In this document: positions 47,953 to 59,190 of the stretch, piece by piece
Layout of the letters: every line of letters begins with the position of its first letter
Position numbering within the stretch: position 1 is the stretch's first letter
Assembly: GCF_009730915.1 (NCBI RefSeq)
Contig: NC_052489.1
Location: forward strand, 25,475,916 to 25,539,915
Length of the DNA: 64,000 nt
Source: Dioscorea cayenensis subsp. rotundata
Taxonomy: Eukaryota > Streptophyta > Magnoliopsida > Dioscoreales > Dioscoreaceae
Direction of reading: 5' to 3'
Notes under the pieces: model-generated
Databases searched by the model: none
The model's input: the letters and a program-made list of their open reading frames with translations, nothing else
What the model was told of the DNA's origin: nothing
Translations under genes and position numbers: made by a program

Positions 47953-48374
47953 TGAAGGATTAACAATGAGAAAAAACACTACCTGAGATTAGCAGGAGAG
48001 AAAATTGAAAGAAAGAGAGCACACATTATAGTATGAGAACAAACAGAGGCGTTACTTGCTTGTGGACCTGGTGATACGAAACTCTTCTTCACCAGCTTCT
48101 TGATTCATAAAGCATACATATATGGCTTAGTTTTTCATGATGACAAGATTAAAATATTCAAGACATAGTACATATCTTTTAAATACTACATGACATTAGC
48201 CACCAAAAGTTAAAGCTAGGTCTGACACTTACATGATACACAATAGCCTAGTGACACCATACTGTAGACCTGAATACTTATCAAACACATGTTGCCATCT
48301 CCAGAAATTTCTTCAATCTTCTATTCTGCAGATAGCTATGATGATCCTGCAATCAACTTCATCAATTGCCAACA
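47953..48374 (-). mobile_element. 5' LTR of the copia element
   Basis: Read on the minus strand the LTR starts TGTTGGCAATTGATGAAGTT at 48374 and ends CCTTCA at 47953, next to the primer-binding site, giving 422 bp with TG..CA ends. The partner LTR is not visible because of the gap, so age and target duplication cannot be assessed. It sits about 60 bp upstream of the plus-strand AAE pseudogene start. Confidence 0.7.
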
Positions 48375-49265
48375 CCCCTATGTTTCTTAGTTTCTTCTGA
48401 TCTTATTCTTCATCTCCATAGATTACAAACAATGGACAAGCTACCCAAGTGTGGAGCTAACCATATATATATATATATATATATATATGCTCCTTTGAGC
48501 CCCCATCTCCTTCTTGCCAACGCAGTCCAAACCTATGGTTCGTATATATATATATATATATGTGTGTGTGTAATACATACGTACATAATGATAATTTTTT
48601 TAATATTTGATGTCAAATTTTTGTATTTGTAAGTATATGTAGGTTTCGGTATTTGCACCGAATATTCCGGCAATGTATGAGATGCACTTTGGAGTGCCGA
48701 TCGCCTGGCGGCGCTAAACACCAAAAAACACACGCCTGGATTCTCGCCGGCAACGTGTCCACCATCCTGAAGCACTCCGAAACCAAGATTCTCTTTTGTG
48801 GATTACCAATACGTGCCACTCGCTCCACAAGTTCTCGTCGACCATCTCGCAGCGGATGGTGCGCTGATATGATACCAAAGTGGGATGCCATAGCAATGAA
48901 CTACACTTCCTGAACGACGTCGGCCGGCGGTGAAAGGAGTGGCCCACAGCCACAGCAGCGCCTACCTGAGCACCATGAGTCTGTTGTTACAGTGGGGATG
49001 AACTGGTTTATCTCTGGTCCCTTTCCCATGTTCCACTGCAACGTTTGGACCTTCACACGGGGCATGGCGGCTCGAGGCGGCACCGACGTTTACATCTACA
49101 CCACCACACCAAGGGAGAGGGAGATGTACCGTGTTGGTTCATCTTGTTAGAAACAAACAGGGTGTTCTCTGAGTCTGATCCTCTTTTATCATATCCTCCT
49201 CCGGACACATTTTTTAATATTGTTATTTTTTTATATTATAATTAGAGCACATGCCAGACTGTAAT

Positions 49266-52052
49266 TGTCACGCCCCAGCCCCAAAGCCGGGCCCGCTGAC
49301 AGATCGGCCGCATCCAACGGGGCTGGGCCCCACTGGGTGTAAGGCCTCGATTTGACTCGGTCGAGTCAACCCTAACAAGCGAGCAGGAAACAATATAAAA
49401 ATAGTACGTAAATACAACACGGACTCACGGATCACGAGAATCCAAGGTATAAATACGAGGTTATAAAAAAATTTTTTTACAAGAAAACGACGACTCTAAT
49501 GGATCCATCCTAGCACCGGGTCGATCAACAAGGTCTTAAGCACAACCTAAGAGTCGAGTGCACGAAAAGATAGAAGAAGAGAGTCGAGTAACTCCGGTTA
49601 CTCGAGTGAGTGGGAGCAAAAAAACATGAGAAAACTCAAAAATACCGAAAGAAAATACGGAAATTGGTTATCGAAACATTCCCAAACATAATACTTTCCA
49701 TACAGAATGGCAAAACAGCAGAATAATAGCGGAACGGAAATACAGAGAATGCTCAGAAATGCCGAAAATACGCAAAACAGACATGTACATGTCCCTGACT
49801 AATAACAGAAATCAACAGACGCAGGTCGGATCTTCGATCGTGAAGTCGGAGATGTAACGTAACATAACGTAATATCAATGACCGTAGCCGGGATCTTCGA
49901 CCATGCATGCGGGGTAGCGCTACTACTGAAAAACATGTGCACATGGCTAGGGACTTACTCCTCCCTAGTCGGGCGAGCTGAAATGGAGACGTACTAAAAC
50001 CGCAGAGATACAGAATACAGACAGAGGAAATACCGAATAATTAATGCAAGGACAAAATAAACAAATAAATAATCATACACCAAAACACAGAGTTCGAGTT
50101 CAGAAATTGCAAATTCAGAAGTTCCCAGATACTCACACGAATGCAATACGTGAACTCGTAATCCCACATTAGGGAAAATAACTGAAGGAACAAAAATTAT
50201 GCACAAAATTTACCAAATGAATAAATCATCAAATAAAAACCAAACACCCCGGGAATTACACTCTTAAGGTCTCGGCATAATATCACTTCTAACCTGTTCC
50301 ATTTCACAACACATAACTCCAAGATCATATTGACAATTGAAAAGATAATTTGCCGAACGAAACTCAGGACCATACTGAACATTTTCCTTGTCAAATCCTT
50401 CCCAAAGTTTTGTCCCCAGAAGTGAGAAAAATCAAGCTAAACCTTAAGATTCCCTGTAGTACATCATCTTGCACAAGTCTTTAATAAATCAAAACTTCTA
50501 ATCTATAAATCCAATCCACACCCTTGGTTTTCCCCATCATTTCGATTTTATCAATAATGTATCTTATCATAATTGCTCATCTAAAACAAGTTATCATTTC
50601 AAAGGCATGAACCTAGTTTTCCCTTCCAATATTAAAACAACCCTTGAACATCAACCAACATAAGCTATATAAAGCAATTACCCCAATTTTGATTAACATT
50701 AGGTCAAGGTCACCTCTAATATCCAAGATACAATAACACCCAAGCAACTCACCAACTTTTCAATTCTTTACCGGCCATAATTGCCATGCCACCTCACCCT
50801 TAAAATGTCTTCAATCCTAGCTTAATACCACCCCATTCCTCTAGATTCAAAAGCAACTCACATTATTATTTTCATTCTTGAACATTCATGCTTTAGTTCT
50901 CATCACATAAGTTTTTATCAATATCTTACATTTTATTATGAGCATACATCTCTCCCCCTTTCTCTAACTCCTTCGCATCATCCCGACATATCATCAAAGC
51001 ATTTCCAATCTCTTCCAAACCCATGCAAAAATTACATAAACATAACTCTCTCACATAAACAAATTTCCCTTGCCAACATACATATACTTATAATCTATAA
51101 TGTAAAATGTCCATCTTCTCATAATTCTTTCATTCTAGTATTTTAACACAAACCATGATATGTATAAAAACACATTCCTTACCTCTTGATTCCTAACCAA
51201 ATTCCACAAGATATACATATTATCACCCACACATGAGATCAATCAAATACATTTAAGAATTTCAACTCATATTTAGTAACAAATAAGGAATCCACACTTA
51301 TTATTCCTTCATATGTAGGAGTGCTCATACAAACTAACAACTAAGCCCATCAATACCATTGAAGCCATTACAAAATTAAATCACACAATTCTCACAATTA
51401 TATCCCCAAATATTTGTATTCAACACTATGAGACAATTAGTCAAACACCTTATGTGCATCACCCAAATTCCATTCCATGGACTCTAGCATAACTCAATAA
51501 TATGATTTTTTTATACACCAATCTACACTTGCATAATTCACCATAAATATAACTCCCAAGGCCTTACATTGTCATGGACCCAATTAACAACAAGTATGAG
51601 ATTATAGCAAACAAATGGCAAGTTTCCAATCAACATCATGCCAAAACAACACCCAAACATGCAAATAATTTGCAAGAACCAAAATAAATCAAGAATGATT
51701 CGGTTAGCCCACTCACCTTGCCATCTTCTCTTCTCATCTTCTCTACTTCTATTAATCTAGGGAAAATAAGAGAGAAAACAAGGAGAACACAAACCCTAAG
51801 TTTATACTAAGGTTATCAACAAGAACACAAAATGAAAATTAATGGAAACAAGAATTACTTACCTATCTTTAACCATTAAAAGCAAGAAGAGGATAAGGAC
51901 ATGACTAGGGTTTCCAACAAGTATGAATGGGAAATGGAAGAGAGGGGCTGAAACTTTTAGAAGGGAAGAAAAGTATTTTCGGGCTGCTACAGTACCCGTG
52001 CTACAGTGTTGGGCTTTATAAAGTTGCTACAGTAACATGCTGGGTTATAACA
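49266..52052. mobile_element. Solo LTR, 2787 bp, TSD GTAAT
   Basis: The element starts TGTCACGCCCCAGCCCC and ends GGGTTATAACA, giving TG..CA termini. The 5-mer GTAAT flanks both sides (49261-49265 and 52053-52057). No second copy of the ends, no primer-binding site and no gag-pol ORF is found inside, so this is an LTR left after recombination between two LTRs. A start of TGTCACGCCCC and a length of 2-4 kb are typical of some plant Ty3/gypsy elements (inference). It sits inside the AAE pseudogene, after the segment encoding TTPRE. Confidence 0.85.
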
Positions 52053-52874
52053 GTAATAGACTGTGACTCAGAAGGTTGAGGTCCAAGCTACACCAACGTT
52101 CAATAGTGTGGACCACAAAGTCACGCGCATGTGTTGCTGGCCAGTCATGTTCAACATCACGCTAGAGGCCAAAAACGAAGATCGCCGTACCATCACGTCT
52201 CCGAACACCGCCTCCGGCGGGATTGCTGGACAGGATATCGAGGAGATGGTGTTTCGTACACTTATGGTATGACTGAGTAGACAGGGCCGGCTTTGGTGTG
52301 TGAGTGGATGGCTCATGGCTGAGTGGCCGGGATCTCCGCCAGGCGGAAGAGCAGGCCGAGCTGAAAGCTAGGCAGGGGACCAGTGTGCTATCTCTTCAGG
52401 GAGTGGACGTGAAGGATACGAAGACCATGTCAAGCGTGCGATCTGCCATGTGATGAGAGGTGGTGCTGCACGGTAGCAACCTAATGAAGGGTTACTTGAA
52501 GAACAGTGAGGACGTACACATGCAGCTGCGGCTTTAATTTTAAGGATGTCTGGTTTCTCACCAGCGATGTGAGTGTTATCCATCCTGATCATGGGTATCT
52601 AGAGATAAAGGATATATAAGGATGTGATTATATCTAGAGAGGAAGAACATCAACAGTACTGTGGAGTTAGTGACGGTGTTGTACCGGTATCGGCATCCGT
52701 TGGTGAGGGAGGCGGTGGTAATTAATAGCGATGCCTCACCCGTGCTGGGGAGAGACACCGTGGGCTAGCTAGCTTTTGTGTCACTTATCAAGAAAGGGAC
52801 ATGTTGGTGTGACTGGGGATGATATTGTGTCTCACTGTATATATATAGGAGTATTTTGACAAGGTTGATGGTGC

Positions 52875-53891
52875 TCACACTACACCAAAAAGGTGTTTTT
52901 GAGGCGGTTTCAAAGCCCTATAGAGGCGGTTATTTCTACTTGAACTCTCTTCATTAGATCCTTGCACACTAATTCTTGGGTGTTTTGTTCTTTTACGCTT
53001 CTTCTTTGTATTTTCCTTCTTGCCTTTTTTCTTCTTAAATTTTCCAAAAGTGAATTGAAGCCCATCTAACTGATTCAACACATCACTTCCACTTGCTCGC
53101 TTTGGTGGTAGCCTTGCTTCTTCGGTGCCATCAAATAATTGTTTTTGATAACGAAACAAATGACCTTCGGGTAACCACCTACGAGAACACATGTAACAAT
53201 ATTTTTTACCCTTATATAACCACAAAGAAGATGTGTTTTCAGCACAACATGGACATGCAAACTTCCCTTTGGTGCTCCAACCAGATAAATATGCATAAGC
53301 TGGAAAGTCATTTATAGTCCACATTAATGCAGCCCGCATGTGAAACTTTTGATGTTTGGAAGCATCATAGGTTTCCACACCTTCCCACAATTTCTTTAGC
53401 TCATCTATTAGAGGTTGTAGAAAGACATCAATATCATTTGTCGGTCCCTTATCTCCTGGAATTATCATTGATAAAATAAATGAATGTTGTTTCATTCCAA
53501 TCCAAGGTGGTAAGTTATATGGAACAAGGACAACTGGCCACACACTATAGTTGCTACTCATCATTCTGAAAGGATTAAAACCATCACTAGCAAGGGCAAG
53601 CCTAACATTACGAGAGTCTGAAGAAAAGTCTGGATATCGAGCATCAAAAGATTTCCATGCTTCACCATCTGCAGGATGTCGTAGAATTCCATCTTTATTG
53701 CGACCTTCATCATGCCACCTCATATCATTTGCAGTTTGCTCCAAAATGAAAAATCTTTGTAGTCTTGGTATCAAGGGAAAATACCGTAACACCTTCACGG
53801 GTCTTTTCTTAGTGCTATCCACCCAACGAGAAGTACCACAAATATGACATGATTCTCGCACTTGCATACTCTCTCCAAAAACAACATGCAA
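52875..53891 (-). pseudogene. TNP2-like CACTA transposase, C-terminally truncated
   Basis: A minus-strand ORF of 338 residues includes the Transposase_21 core: MRWHDEGRNKDGILRHPADG near residue 57, ALASDGFNPFRMM, VPYNLPPWIGMKQHSFILSM, PGDKGPTNDIDVFLQPLIDE and the Cys-rich KFACPCCAENTSSLWLYKGK. After a lysine-rich tract (FGKFKKKKGKKENTKKKRKR) the frame runs through the terminal inverted repeat (PPQKHLFGVV) and stops in the TSD. Full TNP2 proteins are much longer, so the C-terminal half is missing. Upstream, homology continues through frameshifts and stops to 54170. The element therefore cannot make its own full transposase. Confidence 0.85.
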
Positions 53892-54169
53892 TCTTGTTTA
53901 CAAACATGGATTTTTCTCATAATTAAGACCTAAGGTCTTAATGATTTTTCTTTTGCCTCATAAGAAGATTTTTGGCCAAGATGATCTGTTCACCAAATGC
54001 CCGACCTAACAATTCAAGCACCTTTGCAAATGATTTTTTTCAGTCCATCCACCTAAGCATTTTATATGATACAAATGTATTATGAATGACAATTTTTGAA
54101 AAATGTCTTGCATCCAGAAACAACTCTTCTTCAACATCTCTCAACAACTTCAAAAAATTACTATTTTCT

Positions 54170-54688
54170 TCAAAGACATCCATCTCCGAATTGTTCTACA
54201 GATATTCCTTCTGCTAGTTCTTCTATGTCTTCATCTGAATCCTGGCAATTATCATCACCATCATCTTGAGCATCAGAAGTGTTTCTAAACATCTGAAAAT
54301 TTAATTCTTGACCACCTAATTGACCAATCATACCCATTGTATCATGCAACAAAGCTTCCATATTATCAAAACCTCTAAAGTTTGCACGAATAGCCTCTTG
54401 TACTTGTGAAGTTTCAAGAATATGGGTTGAAGAAGATGATGCAATATCATTAATAGAAGAAAATTCACCATGACAAACCCATTGAGTGTATCCTCTTAAA
54501 AACCCATCACAAATTAAATGCACTTTAGCTTCATCCCTTGTTTGCCATAATGAGTTAACACAATGCTTGCAAGGACACATTATCTTCCCACCAACTGACT
54601 CATTATTAAAAGCAAACTCGAGAAATTGATCAACTCCTTCTTGATATTCCCTAGATTGTCTAGGCTTGTACATCCAACTCTTATCCAT
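54170..54688 (-). pseudogene. Transposase-associated N-terminal domain of the same TNP2 gene
   Basis: The minus-strand ORF of 172 residues starts MDKSWMYKPRQSREYQEGVD and contains GGKIMCPCKHCVNSLWQTRD, the CxxC..HC-type transposase-associated domain (Transpos_assoc) found at the N-terminus of CACTA transposases. It continues into an acidic linker. The reading is lost between 54170 and 53891 by stops and frame changes, although LLRDVEEELFLDA-like text persists in another frame. It and the downstream ORF are two pieces of one decayed gene. Confidence 0.8.
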
Positions 54689-57600
54689 TAAAGAAAAATA
54701 GCACAGCTGAAATAAAAAATGACCAAGTTATTTTTTGCATAAAAAGCATTGACAATTATTTTTTGCATTCTTTCTTGATAGTTAATTGCATAAAAAGCAT
54801 TGACAATTATAATATGTATAGATATTTAATTTAAATATTAATTTTATCAATCTACTTAAATACATTGTTCTCTATTGATGTTATCTTAATACACCTATTT
54901 AGTGGATGGAAAGAGAAATGGTAAAATGAGGAAATTAAATTAAATGTTCATGAATGTTTTAATTTCAATTACTTGCCTTAGCCTTTGTAAAAACTTATAA
55001 GATTGATATTTATAATGAGATGAAAGGAGTAGATAATAAAAAATAAAAATAAATTTTTTTAAAAATATTTAAAACGGAAAAATATCATAGAAAAATTTAG
55101 ATGATAAACATAATTTAGGAAGATTAAGGATCAAAATGGCACCATTGTATCATATCATATCTTTATAACACTCCACTTATTGATTGGAATGGAGTCCGAG
55201 ATTTACTTTATGAGGGTGAAAAATTTTCAAGAGAGGTCAAAAGATTTTTAGTGAATAAGTAAAAAAAGTGATGAAGGAAAAAGATTTTCACAAAAATCAT
55301 ATTTTTAAATAAAAAAATTTTACAAATATTTTTCTAAATATATAATTTTTTTATAGATTAAACTGGTGACGTGACATAAGTGATGCAAAACATTAGCATA
55401 TCAATGAGTGATTAAAAGTGTGATAGGGCATAAGTGGTTAAAGTGTGATAGGGCATAATTTTTAATGGTTTCTGATTTTTTTAAAAATATTAAGAAAAAC
55501 AAAAATTCAAAAATTGACATATGCGACAACTAAATCAAATCATAGACATGTATACAGATTCATCAGCTCATCGTAAGTTAAAATGACCTTCTAGAAATAA
55601 ACCCATTCTATCATGCAACTTCGGAGGAAAATACAAAAAGATATTCTATCATTCTTTCTTGATAGTTAATTGCAAATTTTTCCTATACATAAATGCATCA
55701 ACAATGGAGAATTTGTATTTAATAAAAATATAAAAAAATAACTATAACCTTCCAAATATATATTAAAAAGCCTACACTTCTTGACTTTTTACGGTTTAGT
55801 TAGCCTATCTCATCTAAAAGATGATTGAACAAATAATGAGATTTTCATGATTTGAAAATCATGAAATAAAAACGATGACGTGCTAAGCAGTTATGTTTGC
55901 ACAAGATGTGGTAGCACATCAATTTCATGCAATTTAAGGTGAGATTTCAATAAAATACAGCAGGCCATGAAATACAATCACTAAAAATAAGACTCTGCAA
56001 AATACAAAAGCAATAGACTATGGCCATGAATGTGCCTAACAGGGACAAAATGAAATATAAAAATTATAAGAGTAAATTACTCTTATAATTCACAAGAAAG
56101 CAGAACACATATAATAAATTTTGCATGTGTCACTTTAAGTAAAATTAAAAATAACGAGAAAGCATACTTGGTCACATAGCATCACGGTTTGTGGCTAAAT
56201 CTTGATTTGCTATAATCCCGACATCCGAAAGATCATAAGGGGTATGGCATCTATTGTAGGTGAGGGCAAATAATAACAATAACCATAACAATAATAAAAA
56301 GCCACGGGGGATTAACAATCGAGAATTACAAGTGGAAGAGTAACATTACAATTTAGGAACACATAAATCGACTAATACGTGGAGGTAATCCTATGGTAAG
56401 CTCATTCAAACTAAGCAAAATGGATTTCGACCTGCGAAGACGCATGACCTCCAACATCATTCTCTTGTGTTTGGACAATATGAATGCATCTTTTTAAATA
56501 TTTGCTCTATATATATAGGATAATCTCAAGCAACCCTCCCAAGGACAATTGCAATTGCATTAGTATTACTCTAATAGCTCAATTCATACAATCCAAAAAA
56601 ACTACTCTAATAGCTCATAATTCAATTAACAATTATCTAAAAACACGGAACTAAAAAATCATTGCTCATAATTCTATTAGCTCATCATGATCTGATTTAC
56701 CTCAACAATCTAAATCATAGATACCAGGAAATACAAGTAACTTACAGACCAATCAATATAAAGAAGCCATAAAAAAATCGGGGAAAGTGGAATAGTTCAT
56801 TCGGATGTCCGGCAAGAAAGATTATCTCCTCTATGAAACTAATTAAACATAATACTTAATGTTTAATACAAGTGACCGACCATGTGAAAAATAAGTTTTA
56901 TGAATGAAACTAGATATGAGAATACTTTATCATATTAAAATAAGATCTCATTCATGACCTCCATTTAGCTTGGCAGCTACTGACCCACTAAAAGCAACAG
57001 GTATCTCTTCTTCAAAGTCTAAAATGACATAAAAGATAACTCTAGCAAGCTGATTTAAGAAGGGAATTTTTGTATAATGAAATTGTTCTTGAATTTAAGT
57101 GGTGCTCCTATGCACACCCATTTAAACAAATACATGTGAAGGAATGAAATTCACACAGCATCCATGCGGTTTAATAAAAATACATTTAAAAAATCAAACA
57201 AAATAAATAAAACAGAATCAAATATGTTAAATTTCTACATCTTTTCAAGTAAAACAAAATTAGGACCAAATATGAAAGAAAATCCATTTTAAGGCTATAA
57301 CTTCTCATGGCGGTCATGAAACCATAAAATATATATAAACAGATTAATGGGTTCCATCTCCACCATCAATTAACTAGAGATGGCGCATCCACTTTAGCCC
57401 ATTTGATCATTATAATATACAGAAACAAAGAATGCTTGTGCTTGCCCCAGAATGAGGCCCATATTAGAGAAGAATTGGATAGATGATCCTGAAATTGGGT
57501 TTCACAATATAAGCCCAGAGTTTCTTGACATCCAGAAATAAGGAACATTTGTTGAAAATATGAGATAATAAGCTCCAGAAACTATTTTCCATTAAGCTCT

Positions 57601-58540
57601 TCTCAAATCCATGGCCTAACTACCAAAGCTCAAGAGCTAAACCACACCAGCAAGTTAATGAAATGCCAATTATTTAATTGCTCAAGAATGTGTTGCTTTA
57701 ACATGTGAAATAACCATATTTGTTGAGCCGTTTATACAGAGTTTTGCCTCAATTTGAAGCAATAAGAAGTTAGCTCAAAATGACAAGTGTTTGATCACTG
57801 ACATTTTATAGACAGATTGAACATCTCACAATTCTTGACGTTTAAAAAGAGATAATTTTCAGATGAGAAAAAAAAAAAAATTCAAGTTCAACAAGCATTG
57901 TAAACTTCATCAGCCAAAAGATAATTGCAATTATCACATAATCCGATGGAAATTATAAATTCACAGCTGAACTAAGATTACCAAATTTATCAGAACATAG
58001 CATATCATCCAGAACAAGAAATATAGTAGCAAGTTATATGATCAGATGGAAATTAAATATTCACTGCCGAGCCAAGATTACTAATTGATCAGAACAAAGC
58101 ATATCATCCAGAAAACAAAATACAATAACAAGTACTAATTATAAAAGCAACACCAACAACATGAAGTTCATCAAGGCCGCTTTAAGGATAATACACAGCC
58201 ACAAGGCTTTAACACCCCCTACCACATCCCTAAAGCTTCAATTAGGGTTTGTTTGAATGATTCAAAATTCAACACCAATATGAGATAAATTAGTGAACTA
58301 AACTATTGAATCAATTATTCTAAAAACTAATAACTGATTAAAGATAAACCAATAAACATCAAGATCCTCTATTAATTCACTTCCTCCCAAATTTCCACAC
58401 CATCATCAACACCATCCTCCAAAAAAAGTCTCCCATCTTCATAACTCCCCTGCTGCTCCTCCTCCTCCTTTCTACCATCCTCCTCCCAACAACCTCCACC
58501 TCCACATTAAACATCACAACCTCAACCTTCAAACCTTAAT
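54689..58540. other. Interior of the CACTA element without a recognised gene
   Basis: AT-rich DNA, upstream of the transposase on its own strand. No second transposon gene (TNP1/TNPA type) was identified. Two similar stretches of about 100 bp near 57950-58020 and 58035-58110 (ATCATCCAGAA, GATCAGATGGAAATT, CACAGCTGAAC/CACTGCCGAGC) are a local direct duplication. The short phrase GCATTGACAATTAT also repeats near 54747 and 54797. Confidence 0.45.
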
Positions 58541-58560
58541 TAAGCTCAGTAGCATACCAA

Positions 58561-58816
58561 TTGAGAAGAAACCCTAAAAAAAAAGTCTCTCGGATGAGAA
58601 TGCCTCTCTCATGGGGTTTTAGAACTCACCGACGGTGGTGCGGTGGTGTGGCGAAGATCGACACCTCACGACAGAAATCGGGTGGAGGTGATCGCCGATG
58701 CGGTCTGCGGGCGGTGCGGCGGTGCGGTCGTCAATGCGGCGATGTGGAGAAGATCGGTGAAGATCGGGCGAGTGAGTGCTGGAGATCGAGATCGAGAGAG
58801 AGAGAGAGAGAGAGAG

Positions 58817-58851
<35 letters not shown>

Positions 58852-58880
58852 TGAGAGTGAGAGTGAGAGTGAGTGAGTGG
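58561..58880. other. GC-rich segment plus (GA)n(GT)n microsatellite near the CACTA right end
   Basis: The segment 58610-58790 is markedly GC-rich (GGTGCGGCGGTGCGGTCG) within AT-rich DNA. It is followed by a (GA)n tract at about 58794-58816, a (GT)n tract at 58819-58849 and a GAGT-rich run to 58880. Plus-strand ORFs here look like low-complexity translation. Since the transposase reads leftward, this may be the element's promoter/leader (inference). Confidence 0.5.
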
Positions 58881-59190
58881 AGAGAGAGTTTTTTTTTTTA
58901 TTTGTGGGGGGTTTTTAAAACCGGCTGTAATTTATTTAAAAAAATATATATAACATAATTATGGAGGGGTTTTCTAAAAACCCCCTCTATTAAAGTGCTT
59001 CTAAAACTAAAATTTGGTGTAGTGTCAAGACGGTGGTTTTCATGGATGAGCTTCCAAAGTACTCCTCTACCGGGAAAATTCTCAAACTCAAGCTTACATA
59101 GCTCTAGATGGGGAAAGGATTTCAGCTGATCACGGACAAGCAATCAAAAGTTGTGATGGTGAAGAAGGGGTATGCTACGCAGGAGAACAT

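Larger units (their letters stand above)
52878..59024. mobile_element. CACTA (En/Spm) DNA transposon, 6147 bp, TSD TCA
   Basis: The left end CACTACACCAAAAAGGTG and the inverted right end CACTACACCAAATTTTAG share the terminal CACTACACCAAA. The 3-mer TCA flanks both ends (52875-52877 and 59025-59027), as expected for CACTA elements. Sub-terminal short repeats occur at both sides (GGCGGTTT, CCCTATAGAGGCGG; AAACCCCCTCTATTAAAG). It carries a damaged TNP2-type transposase on the minus strand near its left end and a GC-rich, microsatellite-bearing segment near its right end, probably the promoter/leader side. Removing it with one TCA restores GGTGCTCAAGACGGTGG, exactly the sequence in the inverted AAE remnant. 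Confidence 0.95.
48432..59190 (+). pseudogene. AAE1-like acyl-activating enzyme pseudogene, interrupted by two transposons
   Basis: Pieces in plus-strand order are as follows. 48432-48540 gives MDKLPKCGANH and APLSPHLLLANAVQTYGS. 48650-49140 gives, across frames, AMYEMHFGVP, VSTILKHSETKILF, FVDYQYVPLA, GMNWFISGPFPMFHCN and TYTTTPRE-like readings. 52063-52877 gives VTRMCCWPVMFNITLEAKNE, DRRTITSP, KDVIIS and VTVLYRYRHPLV. 59025-59190 gives KTVVFMDELPKYSSTGKILK. Together they follow the AMP-forming acyl-CoA synthetase/AAE order from N-terminus to the C-terminal Lys motif. Functional relatives activate carboxylic acids as acyl-AMP then acyl-CoA, often in peroxisomes. Many frameshifts and stops exist. 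An (AT)n expansion has grown in the N-terminal segment (48462-48488). A solo LTR (49266-52052) and a CACTA element (52878-59024) split it. Confidence 0.85.

Noticed and set aside
58561-58876. Plus-strand Arg/Gly/Glu-rich ORFs ending in a VCVCVC or SESE tail
   Set aside because: Low-complexity translation of GC-rich and GT/GA microsatellite DNA inside the CACTA element.
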